This document shows, in pieces, positions 17,582 through 25,357 of a DNA stretch of 64,000 nucleotides (positions are counted from its first letter, which is position 1; the number at the start of each line of letters is the position of its first letter). The DNA lies in NCBI RefSeq assembly GCF_026000775.1, contig NZ_AP026830.1, forward strand, positions 1,201,056-1,265,055, given 5' to 3'. Under the pieces are notes generated by a model. That model was given only the letters and a program-made list of their open reading frames with translations. It was not told the DNA's origin and made no database searches. The position numbers were made by a program, and so were the translations under genes. Source of the DNA: Vulcanisaeta souniana JCM 11219. Lineage in GTDB: Archaea > Thermoproteota > Thermoprotei > Thermoproteales > Thermocladiaceae.

Positions 17582-18439
17582 ATGGCTACCCAATCCCAAT
17601 CCCAACAAGCCCAGGCTATAAAGAGGATTAGCCTAGGCGTTGACTGGCTCGACTACGCGCTACAGGGTGGAGTGCCAAGGGGTAATTGGCTCCTAGTCAC
17701 TGGGGAGCCTGGTACTGGCAAGTCCATCCTCACGATACAATCCGCTGGGGCTAATGTGAATGCCATGCCAGTGGTCTACGTTTCAACAGAGACGAGGTTC
17801 AAGGATGTTGTCCTGCAGGCTAGCCAATTCGGCATCGACCTCGGCGATGCCGTGAGCCTAGCCGATGTCCTGGCTGGGAAGGTCAAGGACGCGAGGACTA
17901 ACCTAGTCGTGATAGACCTCTTCGGCCTGGCTAGGGAGTATAGGGAATTACTAAGGGCTGGCGAGGAGGAGGGTGGGAAAAGGAGGGCTCAATCGCCATT
18001 GAGTATGGAGGTCGTGATCTCGGCGATTGAGAGGGCTTACGAGGCCCTCGGCATTAGTGAGGAGGGTAAGATAACGAGGGATGTCCTAGTCATTATTGAC
18101 TCCCTAGCCCCCATGTGGGCTCATGCCCCAGCCATGGCCAGGCTCATTACGTACAGTCTAAGGCAGAGGCTGTATAGGAGTAATGTGACTGTGATTATGA
18201 CGAATCAATTCGCGCCGACGACTGGGGAGACCTTTGGTTTTGGTGCCGAGCATATTGCTGATGCCATAATCCACATGTGGATGGAGGAGCCTGAGGCTAG
18301 GAAGGGTATTGAGCGTTGGCTTATCATAAAGAAGGCTAGGCTCACTAATCACTATAGGAGGGCATTGAGGTATGAGATCGAGCCTGGCAGGGGGTTGGTA
18401 CTCCTCGAGCCCAGTATTGAGGAGTTGAAGTCCAGCTAA
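17582..18439 (+). CDS. RecA/RadA/KaiC-superfamily ATPase
   Basis: 285 residues. Walker A GEPGTGKS at 41-48, a first hydrophobic strand LVVIDL near 115, a strong Walker B VLVIIDSLAP near 170, and a motif ending in TNQ after it, as in RadA and KaiC-like proteins. It lacks the N-terminal helix-hairpin-helix domain of true RadA, so it is a RadB/KaiC-like paralog. A role in recombination or replication of the element is likely. Next to pilus genes, a FlaH-like regulatory role is an alternative. A GC hairpin follows the stop directly. Confidence 0.75.
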   Translation: MATQSQSQQAQAIKRISLGVDWLDYALQGGVPRGNWLLVTGEPGTGKSILTIQSAGANVNAMPVVYVSTETRFKDVVLQASQFGIDLGDAVSLADVLAGKVKDARTNLVVIDLFGLAREYRELLRAGEEEGGKRRAQSPLSMEVVISAIERAYEALGISEEGKITRDVLVIIDSLAPMWAHAPAMARLITYSLRQRLYRSNVTVIMTNQFAPTTGETFGFGAEHIADAIIHMWMEEPEARKGIERWLIIKKARLTNHYRRALRYEIEPGRGLVLLEPSIEELKSS

Positions 18440-18456
18440 CCCCGGCTTTGCCGGGG
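18440..18456. repeat. GC hairpin between convergent genes
   Basis: CCCCGGC-TTT-GCCGGGG, directly after the stop of the RecA-like gene and before the tail of the gene on the other strand. Member of the element-wide hairpin family. Confidence 0.8.
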
Positions 18457-18464
18457 CTTGAGTC

Positions 18465-18776
18465 TCACTCCTCGGTAACATCCTCAGGCTCCTCTTGCCT
18501 TGGAGCCGTGGTCTTCTCCCTCTTCTCCGTCTTTCCTTCAGTCCTCCTGGCACTCATCCAGAGTCCATTCTGAAGCCTAGCCTCGGCGAATGAGGCTAGG
18601 TAGCTACTAATGACTAGACTCTCCTCGATAGAGAGGGTCATGGTGATTTTGGTCCCATTCTTCTCCATACTTATGAAGAGCTTACCATCATTCTTATTAA
18701 TCCTCAACCTACTACCACCATGGTCAATTATAACGCTCCTACTAGCCTTCTTAGCCTTTGTACTCATGCGGGTCAA
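18465..18776 (-). CDS. Hypothetical protein, 103 aa
   Basis: Family unknown. A basic N-terminus, a beta-rich middle (IIDHGGSRLRINKNDGKLFI) and a helix, then a charged disordered tail of Lys, Glu and Pro. Could be a small DNA- or ssDNA-binding protein, but no motif proves it. It shares the octamer at 18795-18802 with the divergent Cas4-like gene. Confidence 0.55.
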   Translation of the reverse strand: MTRMSTKAKKASRSVIIDHGGSRLRINKNDGKLFISMEKNGTKITMTLSIEESLVISSYLASFAEARLQNGLWMSARRTEGKTEKREKTTAPRQEEPEDVTEE

Positions 18777-18794
18777 TTAATGAGCGCCCAGCCC

Positions 18795-18802
18795 CTAATT
18801 AG
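18795..18802. promoter_or_regulatory. Bidirectional promoter octamer CTAATTAG
   Basis: One palindromic octamer serves both the gene at 18465-18776 and the Cas4-like gene at 18820-19566, with starts about 18-19 nt away on each side. Confidence 0.6.
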
Positions 18803-18819
18803 CTGGAGCTGGGTTAGTA

Positions 18820-19566
18820 ATGGCGAGCCTAATGATAACTAGGATACCCAACTTGCCACCCTTAAAGGCCGTATTCGGGGTAGCCCGTAATGAATTACTA
18901 CCAAAGTACGTTAGTGACCTAACGGCTAGGATGGTTAGGGCTAGTGGGTACTTCATCGTGAGGAATGATAGGGAGCACGAGGAATGCATGCCGGGGCCCA
19001 GCATGGTTAATGACAAGTGCCCAATCGCCTCCGTCATAAGGTGTCGATTGGGGAGTATAGTTAGGAATGGTAATGACTTGATGGTCATTGCAATGGGCTT
19101 GGCGGTGCACGAGGCTTATATTAATACCATCATTGCCAATAATCCAGGCTGGGCAATCCAATACAATACCTACTACCAAACACTCATTAGGCATAACGAG
19201 GTGGAATTCACCATTGGCTTCAGCCCCGATATACTACTCGGCTATAATGGAGAGTGGCACCTCGTGGAAATAAAGAGTAGCCACCCAAGGCCGGAGCACG
19301 AGGCCCAGCTGGCTCTTTACTATTACTTACTAAGGGATTACTATCATATAGTCAGGGGCTGGCTCGTCGCGTATGATGCTGTAGTACCCTACTCCACAAG
19401 GGACCTGGAGGCCCTCGCTGGGCAGGGTCTTGACTACCTCTACACCGTGAGGCGTGTCCTGGATTCCTGGCGTGATGATAAGCCAGGCTTCATTGTTAGG
19501 GGTAGGTGCCCGTGCAAGTACGCGCCAGCATGCCCTGTCTGGACTGGCATAGTGGCTTATGCCTAG
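18820..19566 (+). CDS. Cas4/RecB-like PD-(D/E)XK nuclease
   Basis: 248 residues with the full RecB-family nuclease signature: H97 in GLAVHEA, D137 in GFSPD, E150 and K152 in LVEIKSS, and Q163 followed by LALYYYLL. Near the C-terminus Cys residues (GRCPCKYAPACPVW), with an earlier Cys at about 56, could hold an Fe-S cluster as in Cas4. No cas1 or cas2 is nearby, so this is the stand-alone type found in archaeal viruses and plasmids. There it probably processes DNA ends in replication or recombination, or interferes with CRISPR adaptation. Confidence 0.8.
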   Translation: MASLMITRIPNLPPLKAVFGVARNELLPKYVSDLTARMVRASGYFIVRNDREHEECMPGPSMVNDKCPIASVIRCRLGSIVRNGNDLMVIAMGLAVHEAYINTIIANNPGWAIQYNTYYQTLIRHNEVEFTIGFSPDILLGYNGEWHLVEIKSSHPRPEHEAQLALYYYLLRDYYHIVRGWLVAYDAVVPYSTRDLEALAGQGLDYLYTVRRVLDSWRDDKPGFIVRGRCPCKYAPACPVWTGIVAYA

Positions 19567-19567
19567 T

Positions 19568-19587
19568 CCCCTCGGCAATGCCGAGGG
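19568..19587. repeat. GC hairpin after the Cas4-like gene
   Basis: CCCTCGGC-AAT-GCCGAGGG follows the stop codon. A variant of the hairpin family in which the outer stem pairs co-vary (CTC/GAG in place of CCC/GGG). Confidence 0.75.
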
Positions 19588-19618
19588 TCTAATTAACCCC
19601 TACCCTCATTCTCATCCC

Positions 19619-19996
19619 ATGCCAAACCTCGCCGAGGTGGTTTACAAGGATGATGCTGGCTACATCATCATCAGCAACAAGCCAGAGGGGCTTGACGAGG
19701 ATATTGAAGCCATTGCCCGCATTCTAGGGACTACTGTCACGGAGGCTACCCTGGATGATGCTGTGAAGGTGCTTACCATGTATAGTCCCTTTAGGGCTTG
19801 GAGGGTTATCATCATCACCAGGTACCGTGATGGTACCCTAACCAGCTTTGTGGGCAGGCTCGGTGGCATTGCGGTTGGTGTTACGGAGAGGTACTTCTAC
19901 ATTATCTCAGTCCACGAGCGTTTGGTACTTAGGGTCGAGAGGGATGGTGATGTCATGCTCAGGCTACCAATGCCCGTGCCAGTGGCATTGGGCTAA
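19619..19996 (+). CDS. Hypothetical protein, 125 aa
   Basis: Family unknown; soluble, alternating strands and helices, with a Val/Ile-rich C-terminal sheet. The start at ATG 19619 is chosen because octamer CTAATTAA (19589-19596) lies 23 nt upstream; the longer open frame from 19559 would run through the hairpin and promoter. Confidence 0.55.
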   Translation: MPNLAEVVYKDDAGYIIISNKPEGLDEDIEAIARILGTTVTEATLDDAVKVLTMYSPFRAWRVIIITRYRDGTLTSFVGRLGGIAVGVTERYFYIISVHERLVLRVERDGDVMLRLPMPVPVALG

Positions 19997-20011
19997 TTAG
20001 AGGCTATACTC

Positions 20012-20299
20012 ATGACAGTCTGGACCCACATGAAGATCGAGTGCCCAGAATGGAGGATAAAAGAGAGGTTATTAAAAATAATAGAGTCAAAGTGTAAGAA
20101 GGTTGAGGGGTTTTTAGGAGTAGGAGAGGATTGCGTCATAATTGAAGCCGTTGATAATAAGGTTACTATAGATGGCATCAGAAGTGATAATCAAACGTGT
20201 GGCGGTCCTAACTGCCTTTTCTGGCATGCTGAATATGAATGCCCGACGATTGAGGAGATTGCCGAGGTTAAACCAAGCCCCGGCAATGCCGGGGCTTGA
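20012..20299 (+). CDS. Hypothetical Cys-rich protein with hairpin-encoded tail
   Basis: 95 residues, family unknown. Several Cys (ECPEW, SKCKK, DCV, TCGGPNC, ECP) suggest metal binding or disulfides. The last residues, SPGNAGA, are encoded by the GC hairpin at 20275-20297 and the stop follows at once. The octamer at 19993-20000 is 12 nt from this ATG and 30 nt from a second in-frame ATG at 20030, so the start is uncertain. Codon use is more A/T-rich than the neighbours, hinting at a recent arrival. Confidence 0.55.
   Translation: MTVWTHMKIECPEWRIKERLLKIIESKCKKVEGFLGVGEDCVIIEAVDNKVTIDGIRSDNQTCGGPNCLFWHAEYECPTIEEIAEVKPSPGNAGA
20275..20297. repeat. GC hairpin encoding a protein C-terminus
   Basis: AAGCCCCGGC-AAT-GCCGGGGCTT, a perfect palindrome around a 3-base loop. 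It encodes the tail of the 20012-20299 protein. Confidence 0.85.
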
Positions 20300-20396
20300 C
20301 TCCCTAGCAATTCCCCTCCTCCCACTTCCTCTTTGGTAGTGCATTACCGCCAGGATGGATTACTTATTAATACAAGCCACTAGAGACAAAACCAGT

Positions 20397-21230
20397 ATGG
20401 GACTACTAAGGACAATCGGGCTAGTAATCCTCGCAATCCTCATCCTAGCCCCAATAATCCTAGTCACAACATCAATAATCATAACCCTAACACACCAAGG
20501 AAACAACACGACAATCCAGCCACAATCACCACCACAACAACCCACGAGTGGCTTGGCAAAAATCACAAACAGCCCAGCGGGCCTGGGCTACACTGGACCA
20601 CCAACCACAGCCATCGCGGGCTACTATTGTATAAGCAATATACAACCACAAACATACTCAATACAATTGAATGCTCAATTGAGTAATGGCTACTGGATAC
20701 AGGATGTGTGGGCTATGCAACCCTCGGGCTTCACAGGCTTTATAACTGCTGTCTGGGTGCCTGGCACGTGCACCACAGAGGCTAATGGGATTGTCTGCAA
20801 CATGAACCCAACAATCTACGGCAATCCCTATACTGGAGCCACCTGCGCCTGGCTCGTAATAGCCATTAGGAATGGCATTGCCTACTTCGGGTATAGCCTG
20901 GATGGTGTTAATGTTGACTGGTACTATAGTTACCCAGTGGGTAATGTGACGATTGTCACCAATGCTGGTGATGTACTGACCAACCTAGTCCTCGCAGGAC
21001 CAGGCGCAAACCAATACTCCACCGATATCACCAGTGCCAATGTGGTCCTAGCCCTTTACTACTGGAATGGCACTGCCTGGCTCCCAGCCCCAAGCACAAC
21101 CCACGTGGGTGGGACCACAGAGTACGTTAGCAATGCATGGCTTTATTGGAATAATAATAAAGCCGTGGTCTCATGGCCACAGTCCATTAATGAGACTCCC
21201 AGCGTGCCAGCGCCTGGGTTCAAGCCGTGA
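20397..21230 (+). CDS. Membrane-anchored secreted protein, possibly thermopsin-like
   Basis: About 277 residues from ATG 20397; the TATA-like TATTAATA at 20367-20374 lies 22 nt upstream, so the longer frame from 20355 is not used. One N-terminal membrane helix, a Gln/Pro linker, then a beta-rich outside domain. The blocks YSIQLNAQLSNGYWIQDVW and YFGYSLDGVNVDWYYSYPVG resemble repeats of the thermopsin acid-protease family, but the protein is shorter than most and I cannot confirm active-site residues. It may instead be a lectin-like adhesin of the element's surface apparatus. Confidence 0.5.
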   Translation: MGLLRTIGLVILAILILAPIILVTTSIIITLTHQGNNTTIQPQSPPQQPTSGLAKITNSPAGLGYTGPPTTAIAGYYCISNIQPQTYSIQLNAQLSNGYWIQDVWAMQPSGFTGFITAVWVPGTCTTEANGIVCNMNPTIYGNPYTGATCAWLVIAIRNGIAYFGYSLDGVNVDWYYSYPVGNVTIVTNAGDVLTNLVLAGPGANQYSTDITSANVVLALYYWNGTAWLPAPSTTHVGGTTEYVSNAWLYWNNNKAVVSWPQSINETPSVPAPGFKP

Positions 21231-21316
21231 GGATTAGTGGGATTGAGGGAAAGAGGAGAGGGAAAGAAGAATGAAAAAGGGAATTTTGAATCTTTGGTTT
21301 TGAGGGGCTTACACCA

Positions 21317-22708
21317 TCACCACCCTAGGTTCACTGGCGTGGGTGTTGGGTAGACATTGGAGACCTCGTATGGTCCAAGGCCATTATAGCCAGTACTGTA
21401 CGGTGCATTGCTGATGATGTAGGTCTGCCCAGGCAGTACTTTCGTTGTTTGGTAGCTCCCGCTCGTGCCGTAGTTCTGCGATGCATCCCCAACCTGCTTG
21501 GCGTAGACTGCCGTATTATAGCCTGTTTTAGCGAGTTCGACTCCAGCGGTCTCCAGCCCATGGCCAATACCACTCGTTGTGTATCCAATGCCATACTCCA
21601 CGCCACTGGCTATGGCGTGGGTCAGGTACTCGACACCGCCAGTAATGTAGTCCCAAGCCTTCAGGAAGTAATTATTCGTATTCTGGGCATTATGCACGGC
21701 ATTATTCCAATCCTGCACTCCAGCATTATAAGTACTCTGGGCAGTACTCATTAGATCACTACCGGTGCCAACCATGCCTCTACCAAGACCGTACGTGGCT
21801 AGCCCACCGTAGTACAGTGAATCCCCAGCCACGTCAAGCACAAGCGCTGTCCCAAAGCCCCCCGTCTTCACGAGCACCGTGGGTAGGTCCAGGTTGGTAC
21901 TATACACTGGATACTTCACAATGGCAGTACTTGGTGTTGGTGGATTGTTACTGCCTCCACCACCGTATGAGAAGTATGCCGTTGGTGGCTGGCTCGGTAT
22001 TGTACTAGTAATATCCCGTGTTATGGTCTGTACACTCTGGCTCGTTGTAGTGAAGGAGCTAGTACTCGTACTAGTGCTGGAACTGCTGGTCCAACCCGTG
22101 ATTTGCGGGACTAGCTTGACTCCCACCTGTAGTCCAAAGCCCGTGTAGTTGAAGACTGCAGTGACTGCTGGAATATAGATGAAGTGACCCCACTTATTGC
22201 CATTATTACCATTGCCATGCCCCTCACGGGGCATTGTTGGCATTAGTAGGCTTGGGTTCAAGCCACAGAGTCCATTCTCGCACATTCCACTTGGCGTCAT
22301 CCATGTCATGAGGTATTGTACAGTGTATGTGATGATTGGGTAGTAGTACTTGGTTATCGTGTTGGTTATGGTGTTTGTTATGGTCACGGTCTTCGTGACC
22401 ACCTGCGTATTCACTGGCGTGGTTACTTGCCGTGGCGTGGTGGTGATGTGGTTGTTTATTGCATAGTAGGTGGCCTTGTAGCCGTTGCTTGTTGGGTCTA
22501 CATTGTAGACCGTGTCCCCAGTGACTGCATTATGCTTGACTATGGTTACACCGTTAGTCCCGGCGTATGCGGTTATTGAGTAGCCACCGTACAGGCTCCT
22601 CACGGTGGTTGCGAAGAATGCCATTGCGTGGTTGGCAATCAGTAGCGTGGCTATTACCAGTGCCATGGTTATTACCCCCATTATCCTGCCTAGGCTTTCA
22701 AGCCTCAT
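21317..22708 (-). CDS. Large secreted Ser/Thr-rich surface protein
   Basis: 463 residues, family unknown. An N-terminal signal-like hydrophobic segment (about 10-32), a Thr-rich region with alternating VTKTVTITNT-type beta repeats, a Ser/Thr linker (about 215-250) with many possible O-glycosylation sites, a Gly-rich stretch and a Tyr/Asn-rich C-terminal part. It could be an adhesin, fibre or pilus-tip protein. It shares a closely similar upstream region with the small membrane gene at 22799-23011. Confidence 0.6.
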   Translation of the reverse strand: MRLESLGRIMGVITMALVIATLLIANHAMAFFATTVRSLYGGYSITAYAGTNGVTIVKHNAVTGDTVYNVDPTSNGYKATYYAINNHITTTPRQVTTPVNTQVVTKTVTITNTITNTITKYYYPIITYTVQYLMTWMTPSGMCENGLCGLNPSLLMPTMPREGHGNGNNGNKWGHFIYIPAVTAVFNYTGFGLQVGVKLVPQITGWTSSSSTSTSTSSFTTTSQSVQTITRDITSTIPSQPPTAYFSYGGGGSNNPPTPSTAIVKYPVYSTNLDLPTVLVKTGGFGTALVLDVAGDSLYYGGLATYGLGRGMVGTGSDLMSTAQSTYNAGVQDWNNAVHNAQNTNNYFLKAWDYITGGVEYLTHAIASGVEYGIGYTTSGIGHGLETAGVELAKTGYNTAVYAKQVGDASQNYGTSGSYQTTKVLPGQTYIISNAPYSTGYNGLGPYEVSNVYPTPTPVNLGW

Positions 22709-22798
22709 GACTGGTCAGTTTCAATTTAATAAGCCGGCTAATTAGGCTTTCTATGGGAGAGGGGGATTGTTTTTGATTTTGATTCTTTATTTCGAGTG

Positions 22799-23011
22799 TC
22801 ACGCTGGGCAGTATATTGGCGGGCTGTGGATTGGGCATGGTGGCATTATTGGAGTGCCTGGTGGCTGTATGCCGACAATCATTGGCATGAAGCCGTGTGG
22901 TACTGGCTTCGGCATTATTGGCTTTCCACCTATTGGGAGTATTATCACTAGTGTTATCGTCATTACCACTAGTGCCAGTCCCATTAGCCACCATTTCTTG
23001 ACCGACCTCAT
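22799..23011 (-). CDS. Small membrane-anchored Pro/Met-rich protein, 70 aa
   Basis: A hydrophobic helix (about residues 8-27) and a C-terminal half rich in Pro, Met and Ile with two Cys. Family unknown. It is accepted as a gene because its upstream region (octamer at 23041-23048, start context TGACCAGTCATGAGG) is nearly a copy of that of the gene at 21317-22708. A larger open frame over the same bases in another frame is rejected. Confidence 0.5.
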   Translation of the reverse strand: MRSVKKWWLMGLALVVMTITLVIILPIGGKPIMPKPVPHGFMPMIVGIQPPGTPIMPPCPIHSPPIYCPA

Positions 23012-23182
23012 GACTGGTCACCCTCAATTCCATAAGCCCCCTAATTAGGCTTGCTTCGGCACGACACATGCAATAACAAGTGTTCAGGCTTGAATTCATC
23101 ATCACCACCACCAATAGTGGGGCGACCACCTATGGGCGGTTTCACCAAAGATCCGGGAGGTGGCTCTTCATCACGTGTCAGT

Positions 23183-23494
23183 CTACAGGCCTGGAGTGGC
23201 GCTCTTAATTAGTGCCACTAGCCACTCGAGTGGCTTCACGATAGTATTAAAACCCACGCCAGTGATAAAGCCAATAATCACTAGACTAGCCAGGAGCAGG
23301 CTTAATACGAGTAGGCCCCTCCACTCCCTCGCTAAAGCCATAATCACCAGTCCAAGGATTAGCGAGTCGACTAGGGCATATACCACGTGCCTAGCCCAGC
23401 CTGCTCCGGCTAGGGCTAGGGCTAGGAGTATTATCGTGGCTAGGAGCCAGGTGAATAGCCAGGCTACCCTCCCCGTGTTTGCCCGCCAAGCCAC
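23183..23494 (-). CDS. Small membrane protein, three spans
   Basis: 103 residues, almost entirely hydrophobic with three helices (about 10-30, 35-53, 58-80), starting with GTG 23494, 23 nt from octamer TTAATTAG at 23517-23524. Family unknown. Size and topology resemble VirB2/VirB3-like or holin-like proteins, but no motif distinguishes them. Confidence 0.55.
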   Translation of the reverse strand: MAWRANTGRVAWLFTWLLATIILLALALAGAGWARHVVYALVDSLILGLVIMALAREWRGLLVLSLLLASLVIIGFITGVGFNTIVKPLEWLVALIKSATPGL

Positions 23495-23514
23495 TACACG
23501 GTAGTGGCTTTGCC

Positions 23515-23800
23515 CCTTAATTAGCCCATGAGTGCCTCGATTAGAATCGTGGCTTAGACTACTACTAGTGTACTACGGGATTCTACCATTCTACCAATTC
23601 TACCGCGCCTCTCTAGACTCTAGACTCTAGCCCCATCGTGAATCCCCCACGATAAACCCATGATAAAGAGTTAAACTAAAACCCTCTAGAAGCCTGGTAG
23701 AATTGGTAGAATGGTAGAATACCGTGACTGGGTTGTAGAATGACTAATTGACTCTTTACAATGTTTAAGAGGCTTCATTCAATCCCCCATTCCCTCTCGA
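23515..23800. repeat. Palindromic iteron locus A
   Basis: A gene-free region with a 30-bp inverted repeat (23575-23604 and 23696-23725, one mismatch). Each arm holds three TTCTACC units. It is flanked on the left by a 45-bp block (23515-23559) and on the right by a block from 23763. Both blocks recur in the same orientation at locus B (43850-44150), whereas the roughly 200 bp between them is in the opposite orientation to locus B. The right block still reads LNEAS-stop, the tail of the replication helicase, so locus A is a duplicate of the helicase 3' end and its palindrome. Candidate replication origin or recombination site. Confidence 0.8.
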
Positions 23801-23805
23801 GCTCT

Positions 23806-23824
23806 GCCCCGCCTACGGCGGGGC
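23806..23824. repeat. GC hairpin after the HAD gene
   Basis: GCCCCGCC-TAC-GGCGGGGC at the end of the HAD-phosphatase gene; member of the hairpin family. Confidence 0.75.
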
Positions 23825-24537
23825 TATGCCAGGTCCACCGTGGGGCTAGTCCAATCGTACTCCCTCTTTCCAAACCTGACCCTCATGCTTAGTACATCGA
23901 TTAGGACGCTGGAGGGGGATTGTGGCGAGGCTCCTGGGCAATCCAGGGCATAAGCCCAGTACTCATCGCCAGCCAGTGCAATCCTCAGTATGCCGAATGG
24001 GCTACACTTACTCGCTAGTGTATCACCATCAACATCAAGCCTCACCCAGCCAATGCCATTAACACTTGCATTGTACTCCCTAATGCCATTATTGACCAGC
24101 CACAGCCTGGGAATTGAGGCGTTAAATGCCTTGAGGGCATTGGCAATGCTGTCTAGGACCGTTGGGTTGTCATCGAGTACATGATTGATCCTAACGCCAT
24201 GGGCAGTGAGCCATATTGCCACTCGAGCCTTCCAATACGACTCCTTGGCGTACTTCCAGGACTCGGGCTTGAGGTAGATGCCCTTGACATTCAGGCCCAG
24301 GCTCTCGAGCTGTGAGGTAGTGGTGCTACCCTGCCTCTCCCTAATCCTGCCACTGGCGATGTAGACTGGCTCATTCAAGCTCTTGATGAAGCCAATAACA
24401 TCCTGCTTGGGCTTGTCAAGGCTCATGTACTCCTCGCTTAGGTAGCAGTCCCAATCCAGCTTCTCGCCCTTCATGCACCTTTGCACTCGGGCAGTAGTAT
24501 CAAAGAGTGTGTCATCTAGGTCGGCGAGAATGGGCAT
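23824..24537 (-). CDS. HAD-superfamily phosphatase, possibly polynucleotide 3'-phosphatase type
   Basis: 237 residues from ATG 24537 (octamer 24559-24566, 22 nt away). HAD motif I ADLDDTLFDT is at residues 5-14 with the two catalytic Asp, motif II is IASGR near 95, and the late acidic motif is HVLDDNP. Similar stand-alone HAD domains with LDDNP act in nucleic-acid end repair or nucleotide dephosphorylation; the substrate here is unknown. The gene sits between palindromic loci A and C, so a role in replication of the element is possible. Confidence 0.7.
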   Translation of the reverse strand: MPILADLDDTLFDTTARVQRCMKGEKLDWDCYLSEEYMSLDKPKQDVIGFIKSLNEPVYIASGRIRERQGSTTTSQLESLGLNVKGIYLKPESWKYAKESYWKARVAIWLTAHGVRINHVLDDNPTVLDSIANALKAFNASIPRLWLVNNGIREYNASVNGIGWVRLDVDGDTLASKCSPFGILRIALAGDEYWAYALDCPGASPQSPSSVLIDVLSMRVRFGKREYDWTSPTVDLA

Positions 24538-24573
24538 GGGAAAGCCCACAATGTGGGCTTAATTAGCTAGCGT

Positions 24574-24829
24574 GAGTAGCAAGTCGAGTAGCAGTTAGTG
24601 AGCAGTCGAGTGGCAATCGTGTAGCAGGTCGTGTAGTTGACGATCGTGCAGAAACTGGGGAGGGGTATATACCCCCTACTCACTCTACGGTTAATGATAA
24701 CGGGAGCATCAATAATGATAACCGTGACGTGGAAAAAACTAGCATATCTACCCCCAGACTCTTCTCACGATCGTCAGCTACTCGACTTGCTACTCGGTTG
24801 CTACTTAGTTGCTACTCGGACTGCTACTC
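24574..24829. repeat. Inverted iteron array (locus C)
   Basis: A 430-bp gap between divergent genes. The left arm (24574-24648) and right arm (24766-24829) are inverted copies built from several units close to GAGTAGCAA/GTCGAGTAGC, and both end inward at GACGATCGTG. The centre holds a GGGGTATATACCCC palindrome (24662-24675) and two direct copies of TAATGATAAC. Short open frames here are judged artefacts of the repeats. Iterons, palindromes and an A/T-rich centre fit a replication origin. Confidence 0.7.
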
Positions 24830-24994
24830 TCGGTTCCCCTTGTTCAGTTCCGCATTTAAGGTCCTCGTCAATGTTAATATTGATTGCATTCGCAAGCATT
24901 CCCAAAACTCTGGACTCCCAGGCTCGATACCCTTCACTCGAGCAAAATCAACGGAAGTTCTGGCTAATTAGGCCGGGAATGGGCATGCTAGTGC

Positions 24995-25357
24995 ATGCCT
25001 CTTGACTGCCTCATCAACGCCCTCTACAATCTACTAATGAATACCAAGGGCACAGTGTGGCTATGGCCCTCTAGACTGGCTAGGTCCTGTGGTCACAGGA
25101 GATTGGCGAGCGAGTTCCTAAGGGCTCTAGCCCTAGTGGGCTTGGTGGAGGCTGTGGGGTACAGGACGAGGAGGAAGAGGCTGGTCTACATTACAACGCC
25201 AGAGCTAGTCCTGAGGACTAGGGGGATGGGGCTTGACGAGTTTAGGGTGTGGCTACTCGGGAGGATTGCTCAAGCCCCGGCAGTGCCGGGGCTCGCGAGG
25301 AACTCAATCACGTCACTCGGGGTCTTGGCAATTACAGCCCTACCGCCCTGGATGTAG
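24995..25357 (+). CDS. Winged-helix-like small protein, 120 aa
   Basis: Basic N-terminal domain with the pattern of a winged helix (VWLWPSRLARSCGHRRLASEFLRALALVGLVEAV, split as helices 1-3, then a basic wing RTRRKRLVYIT). Octamer at 24964-24971, 24 nt from the ATG. The reading frame continues through the GC hairpin at 25274-25292 and overlaps the tail of the convergent vWA gene by 88 bp. The last 30 residues are therefore probably not conserved. Likely regulator of this locus. Confidence 0.55.
   Translation: MPLDCLINALYNLLMNTKGTVWLWPSRLARSCGHRRLASEFLRALALVGLVEAVGYRTRRKRLVYITTPELVLRTRGMGLDEFRVWLLGRIAQAPAVPGLARNSITSLGVLAITALPPWM

Noticed and set aside
18820-19566. CRISPR-associated cas4 as part of a cas operon
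   Set aside because: No other cas genes in the window; the promoter and neighbours are those of the mobile element, so it is called a stand-alone Cas4-like nuclease.
22698-23129. 143-codon minus-strand frame over the small Pro-rich gene
   Set aside because: It spans the promoter octamer and start context of 22799-23011 and the composition looks like an off-frame reading of that gene.
23575-23725. CRISPR array from the repeated TTCTAC units
   Set aside because: Units are only 8-9 bp, contiguous without spacers, and arranged as an inverted repeat; no cas1 or cas2 genes are present.
24637-25005. Open frames of 80-122 codons in the 24.6-25.0 kb gap
   Set aside because: They run through the inverted iteron arms, have repetitive composition and no promoter octamer at the right distance; the supported gene there starts at 24995 in its own frame.
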